Positions 60,768-64,000 of a DNA stretch of 64,000 nt are shown here, piece after piece. The translations under genes and the position numbers were made by a program. Every line of letters begins with the position of its first letter. Positions within the stretch are counted from its first letter, which is position 1. The DNA lies in NCBI GenBank assembly GCA_016934535.1, contig JAFGSQ010000016.1:62001-126000 (forward strand). Reading direction: 5' to 3'. This stretch comes from a candidate division WOR-3 bacterium. GTDB lineage: Bacteria > SDB-A. The notes below the pieces were generated by a model. The model made no database searches. It saw only the letters and a list, made by a program, of their open reading frames with translations, and was not told the DNA's origin.

Positions 60768-61571
60768 TTATAAATAAGCTCTTTCGACATGTTTTATTTG
60801 TTCTCCCAGAAATCTTTCGGCTAATCCTATGAAGTTGGGCGGAATATCGCTCAGGAAAAATTTTTCCCATCCTTCTGATTTCTGCTCCGATAATATTTCA
60901 TTGCTTTCGAGAGTCGCTTTCAAAAGAGACGAGACCTCATCAGCCGAGTCCACAAGTGAAACATGAGGACCGACCGCTTCTTTTATTGTGTTTTTCAAAA
61001 GAGGATAATGAGTGCATCCAAGTACGAGCGTGTCTATATCATTGGCAGAGAGAGGCGACAGATATTGTCTCGCGGCAATCAGTGCCAGTTCAGTGTTCTC
61101 CCACCCCTCTTCTACTATAGGAACGAAAAGAGGGCACGCCTGTGTGAAAACCTTAACAGCGGAATCATTCTTTCTGATATGTTCCGTGTAAGCGCCGCTC
61201 GATATCGTCGCCGAAGTTCCTATCACACCGACCCTCGAGTTTGAAGTTTTACGGCAAGCCGCTTTAGCACCGGGTTCCAGCACTCCGATTATCGGGACAC
61301 TGTAACTGCCTGAAATCTTGTCCAGTGCTATTGCCGAGACAGTATTGCAGGCGGCGATTATCACCTTTACGTCTTTAGAAAGAAGAAAGCCGACATCCTC
61401 CTGGGCAAATCTCATGATTGCCTCTCTCGACTTTGTTCCGTAAGGAACCCTTGCGGTGTCGCCGAAATAAATAATGTTTTCAGCCTTCAAAGCCTTTCTG
61501 ACAGCTTTGACGACAGTTAGACCGCCCACTCCCGAATCGAATATGCCGATGGGTTTGTCTTTTATTCCCAC
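60768..61571 (-). CDS. murI: Glutamate racemase
   Basis: 267 residues. [17 protein letters not shown], active-site C75 in [10 protein letters not shown] and C186 in [11 protein letters not shown]. It makes D-glutamate for peptidoglycan. GTG start overlapping smpB by ten bases. Standard length. Confidence 0.95.
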   Translation of the reverse strand: MGIKDKPIGIFDSGVGGLTVVKAVRKALKAENIIYFGDTARVPYGTKSREAIMRFAQEDVGFLLSKDVKVIIAACNTVSAIALDKISGSYSVPIIGVLEPGAKAACRKTSNSRVGVIGTSATISSGAYTEHIRKNDSAVKVFTQACPLFVPIVEEGWENTELALIAARQYLSPLSANDIDTLVLGCTHYPLLKNTIKEAVGPHVSLVDSADEVSSLLKATLESNEILSEQKSEGWEKFFLSDIPPNFIGLAERFLGEQIKHVERAYL

Positions 61572-62017
61572 TTTTTTCTCCTTATGTCTCTTTCTACATC
61601 AGCTTTTTTTATGGCTTCCCTCTTATCGTACAATTTTTTTCCTCTCGCGACGCCTATTTCGATTTTGACCATGTTTTTCGTGTTGAAATATATCATGAGC
61701 GGAACGGCTGTCAGGCCCTCCTGCTCTATTTTGGCTTTCAGTCTGAATATCTCTTTTCTGTTCAGGAGAAGTTTTCTTTTTCTCATGGGGTCCGGGACAT
61801 AAGCGGATGATTTATCATAAACAGGTATAAGAACCGCCAGCAGATAGGCTTCCCCATCAATTATCCTCACGTAGCCTTCTCCGAGACTGCACGATCCTTC
61901 CCTGAGCGATTTTACTTCGGATCCTACGAGAGCTATTCCAGCTTCTATTTTATTCATAATAGTGTAATCGTGATATGCTCGTCTGTTTTTAGATATGATT
62001 TTTTTAACTTCACTCAT
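61562..62017 (-). CDS. smpB: SsrA-binding protein SmpB
   Basis: 151 residues of OB fold: [45 protein letters not shown], and basic tail [15 protein letters not shown]. It carries tmRNA to stalled ribosomes. The ssrA gene was not seen in the window. It overlaps yhbY by eight bases. Confidence 0.96.
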   Translation of the reverse strand: MSEVKKIISKNRRAYHDYTIMNKIEAGIALVGSEVKSLREGSCSLGEGYVRIIDGEAYLLAVLIPVYDKSSAYVPDPMRKRKLLLNRKEIFRLKAKIEQEGLTAVPLMIYFNTKNMVKIEIGVARGKKLYDKREAIKKADVERDIRRKKWE

Positions 62018-62285
62018 CGTTTTTTTCTTTTTTCCTGTATATAACTATTTTTCTGCCTATTACGCGTACTATTTCCGAAGAAGTTTTGGCAGATATCTCT
62101 TCGGCGGCTGTTTTGAGTTCTATCAGAGAATTCTTGTTTATCTCGATTTTGACCAATTCACGGGCGCTGAGAGCTTTCCCGATTTCTGTTATCAAAATTT
62201 CCGTGATGCCGGATTTACCGATACTGAAGATCGGTTTAAATTTTGATGCCGCCGAGATCAAATTCTTTCTTGTTTTCGCGTCCAT
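62010..62285 (-). CDS. yhbY: YhbY/CRS1-type RNA-binding protein
   Basis: 91 residues of the CRM domain: [34 protein letters not shown] and [13 protein letters not shown]. YhbY associates with pre-50S particles in other bacteria. Follows the LKR-like gene by 20 bases. Length is usual. Confidence 0.92.
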   Translation of the reverse strand: MDAKTRKNLISAASKFKPIFSIGKSGITEILITEIGKALSARELVKIEINKNSLIELKTAAEEISAKTSSEIVRVIGRKIVIYRKKEKNDE

Positions 62286-62305
62286 CGATCAATCCTTCAA
62301 AGTTG

Positions 62306-63613
62306 TCACTTCAGATGGTTTTGCAAGTAAAGGTAATTAGGCGTCAGTCGGCCCCTGTGGGTTATTACTGCGTTCTTTATCTCGCCAGGCAATTCGAGGT
62401 TTTCAAAAGGAAGGTTAAAATCAGCTTCCGCGATTTCAGGAATAAACTTCATAAGAACACGGCTGAAAAAATTCGACGATTCGAGCGGAAGCTCGCTCGG
62501 AAGTATATCAACTGCGAGGATAACTATTCCTTCGCCTTCTATACCGTCAGAAATGTTCCCGTCGGAAGGGTTGTATACAAAAACAGGATCGCCCGGACCT
62601 GTTGTTTTAACAGTTATCTCCACTCCACCGGCTATGTCGCAACTGACATCTCCTATCACTTTTAGTTTTCTGGATCCTGATTTCCAAAGCCTTTTGGCAT
62701 TTTCTGACGTAAAAGTTCTGGGATATCTATCGTCCCAATAACTTCCGTTTACGAGCACCGATATTTCTCCGGAATATTTTTCGAAAACACATTCGTACTG
62801 TCCGGGATTTTCGTAATAATGATTCAGATCGAATTTAATCTTCGGATCTTTTCTGACAAAAAGATCCTCTTCCCTGAAAACCGTCTTGTAAACGTTACGC
62901 CTGGAATAATCTGCCGACGAGAGTTTCAGGAGTTCTTCCGGCGAAATTGATACGACGGGAAGAAGATCGAAAATTTCCTGAGCTCCCGACGAAACATTTC
63001 CATAACCCGTAAACGCTACCGTCAAAGGAGATATTATCTCCGGCAAACCGTCTTTTTTTATGGCTTCTCCGGCAAGTTTGACGTCGTTTTTAACTTCCTC
63101 AAGGTCTTTGTATTCCAACGCTCTTTTTATATTCCTGAAAGGAGTGCTTATCCCTTCGTATGAAAGCCTCTTTCCAAGAGCCCACAAAGTGTCAATCGCA
63201 CCGGCGAGTCCGGCGTATCTTCCAAAAAAGATGAGTCTTTTACCCTGATCGTCCTTTATGGTTTCGTAGTCAATCAGGGTTATGTTTTTCTTCAGTATTT
63301 CTTTGAGCATTTCCATGTTGTACTTCTGCCCTTTGATTACGTGGGCGAAAAACATGTAAACTTTTTCTTCAAGGAGATATTCAGGCTTGACTTCCTTTAT
63401 CCCGAGGATCAGATCCGCTTCTATACCTGTGAAGTTATCTACCGATTCGGCTCCTACCTTCTCGTATTCTTCAACAGGGATAATCCTGTCCCGCGATTTT
63501 TCGACAAAAACCTTCAATCCTGATTCGATCAGTTTTTTTACGTCGTTTGGCACGATAGGGCTTCTCTTTTCAAAAGGTCCCTTGTTCTCTCTTCTGATGC
63601 CGATTTTTTTCAT
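62306..63613 (-). CDS. Lysine-ketoglutarate reductase-like (LKR/saccharopine family) dehydrogenase
   Basis: 435 residues from an ATG behind GGAG; the frame opens at a TTG four codons earlier. The fold resembles alanine dehydrogenase/PNT N-terminal domains. Residues 1-200 match the lysine-ketoglutarate reductase half of LKR/SDH proteins: GIRRENKGPFEKRSPI, IKEVKPEYLLEEKVYMFFAH, TLIDYETIKDDQGKRL, GRYAGLAGAIDTLWALG, then FTGYGNVSSGAQEIFDLLP. The saccharopine dehydrogenase half is absent. It could join lysine and 2-oxoglutarate, or be a relative with another substrate. It precedes yhbY. Confidence 0.8.
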   Translation of the reverse strand: MKKIGIRRENKGPFEKRSPIVPNDVKKLIESGLKVFVEKSRDRIIPVEEYEKVGAESVDNFTGIEADLILGIKEVKPEYLLEEKVYMFFAHVIKGQKYNMEMLKEILKKNITLIDYETIKDDQGKRLIFFGRYAGLAGAIDTLWALGKRLSYEGISTPFRNIKRALEYKDLEEVKNDVKLAGEAIKKDGLPEIISPLTVAFTGYGNVSSGAQEIFDLLPVVSISPEELLKLSSADYSRRNVYKTVFREEDLFVRKDPKIKFDLNHYYENPGQYECVFEKYSGEISVLVNGSYWDDRYPRTFTSENAKRLWKSGSRKLKVIGDVSCDIAGGVEITVKTTGPGDPVFVYNPSDGNISDGIEGEGIVILAVDILPSELPLESSNFFSRVLMKFIPEIAEADFNLPFENLELPGEIKNAVITHRGRLTPNYLYLQNHLK

Positions 63614-63625
63614 ATCATTCTCCAA

Positions 63626-64000
63626 TCAATTTAATCTCATTGCAAAGTCCTCAGGTATCCAGCCTTCGAGGCTTCCGAAATCAACCTTCAACCAGATCCC
63701 TCTTTCATCCTTAAATTCAACAACGTCTCCGGGTTCAAGTTCCAGAGGATATGAAGAACCGTAAAGAGGCTGCTCTCTCAGGGGAATTTTTGACAATATA
63801 AAAGCTTTTTCCGTTCGGTGAATTCTATCGAGTTTACTTGAAGTTAAAAAAAACGGCAGGCTCAAAGTGAACACCAAAGCGGTGGCGATGGTGAGGTTTT
63901 TTCTCTGTTTGAAAAGGTTTGCAAGCGCGATCACGGAAGCCGAAACGACTAAAACCAGACCCGCCCACTTAAAAAGAGGTCTGAACGGCAGAAAATAATA
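63626..64000 (-). CDS. BatE-like protein, 3' part (5' end outside window)
   Basis: The frame is open to the window edge, so only about 124 C-terminal residues are seen. Two hydrophobic segments (about WAGLVLVVSASVIALANL and LTIATALVFTLSLPFFL) are followed by an SH3-like domain (LREQPLYGSSYPLELEPGDVVEFKDERGIWLKVDF). The TM-TM-SH3 end is typical of TPR-bearing BatE proteins of the Bat/vWA gene sets. No upstream part is available to confirm. Confidence 0.6.
   Translation of the reverse strand, partial: YYFLPFRPLFKWAGLVLVVSASVIALANLFKQRKNLTIATALVFTLSLPFFLTSSKLDRIHRTEKAFILSKIPLREQPLYGSSYPLELEPGDVVEFKDERGIWLKVDFGSLEGWIPEDFAMRLN

Noticed and set aside
1-64000. CRISPR arrays, insertion sequences, prophage or defence systems
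   Set aside because: No direct-repeat arrays, terminal inverted repeats with transposases, integrases or phage structural genes were seen by eye on either strand.

Overview
The window reads as a chromosomal segment of a Gram-negative bacterium with very dense coding. I count about 74 protein genes and three tRNA genes, and no gene-free gap longer than 300 bases. A complete Tol-Pal cluster, many lipobox proteins, periplasmic peptidoglycan enzymes and a secreted enzyme with a type IX-like C-terminal sorting domain all indicate an outer membrane. The best inference is a member of the FCB superphylum (Fibrobacterota-Chlorobiota-Bacteroidota and related candidate phyla such as WOR-3, TA06 or Cloacimonadota types). 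The inference rests on the sorting domain, a GlmU-like protein of the Bacteroidota type, a DUF2723 membrane protein, a UbiA enzyme resembling archaeal-type DGGGP synthase, and families of small secreted proteins. No marker in the window fixes the phylum. I saw no insertion sequence, prophage, CRISPR array or restriction system.

Layout, left to right. 1-14.6 kb: the end of an rmlD gene, a receiver-kinase hybrid, an MTA/SAH-deaminase-type amidohydrolase, tRNA-Leu(CAG), gltX with ftcD, dapA-lysC, a periplasmic-binding lipoprotein with a DUF1858 protein, endonuclease III, and a PflX-like radical SAM protein. 14.6-19.7 kb: exonuclease III faces a minus-strand operon (folB, deoxynucleoside kinase, panC, panD, a short GlmU-like uridylyltransferase and two lipoproteins). 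19.7-29.7 kb: a plus-strand run centred on the cell wall (ruvX, mltG, nnrDE, a GT51 transglycosylase fused to a long N-terminal region, a PBP4-type peptidase, a second GlmU-like protein, PAP2 phosphatase, UbiA), with tRNA-Phe antisense inside it. 29.7-33.4 kb: three consecutive surface lipoproteins, one with a von Willebrand A fold. 33.5-36.2 kb: a GT2 glycosyltransferase and a DUF2723 membrane protein.

36.2-54.6 kb: almost entirely minus strand. It holds rpsT, rsuA, a CofE-like ligase, scpB, murA with the fosfomycin-insensitive Cys-to-Asp change, an MscS channel, adenosine deaminase, the Tol-Pal set (tolQ-tolR-tolA/tonB-tolB-pal-cpoB), trpS, rlmN, a rhodanese lipoprotein, a secreted peptidylarginine-deiminase-like protein, recD2, dapB and a HAD-like protein with a degenerate motif. 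The last gene lies behind a perfect-consensus promoter. 54.8-64 kb: two small secreted proteins, tRNA-Val(GAC), thrS-infC-rpmI-rplT, a lipoprotein, a coiled-coil/ZapA pair, and a minus-strand operon (BatE-like, LKR-like dehydrogenase, yhbY, smpB, murI).

Together the genes supply envelope construction (UDP-GlcNAc, MurA, MurI, D-Ala peptidase, lytic and synthetic transglycosylases, Tol-Pal), lysine/diaminopimelate precursors (LysC, DapA, DapB), translation, and DNA repair. Neighbouring genes on one strand very often overlap by four bases, and an unusual share of these junctions use a TTG start (TTGA). No wholly new system is evident. The strongest leads are the secreted deiminase, the UbiA-PAP2 pair, the split GlmU activity and the three-lipoprotein locus.
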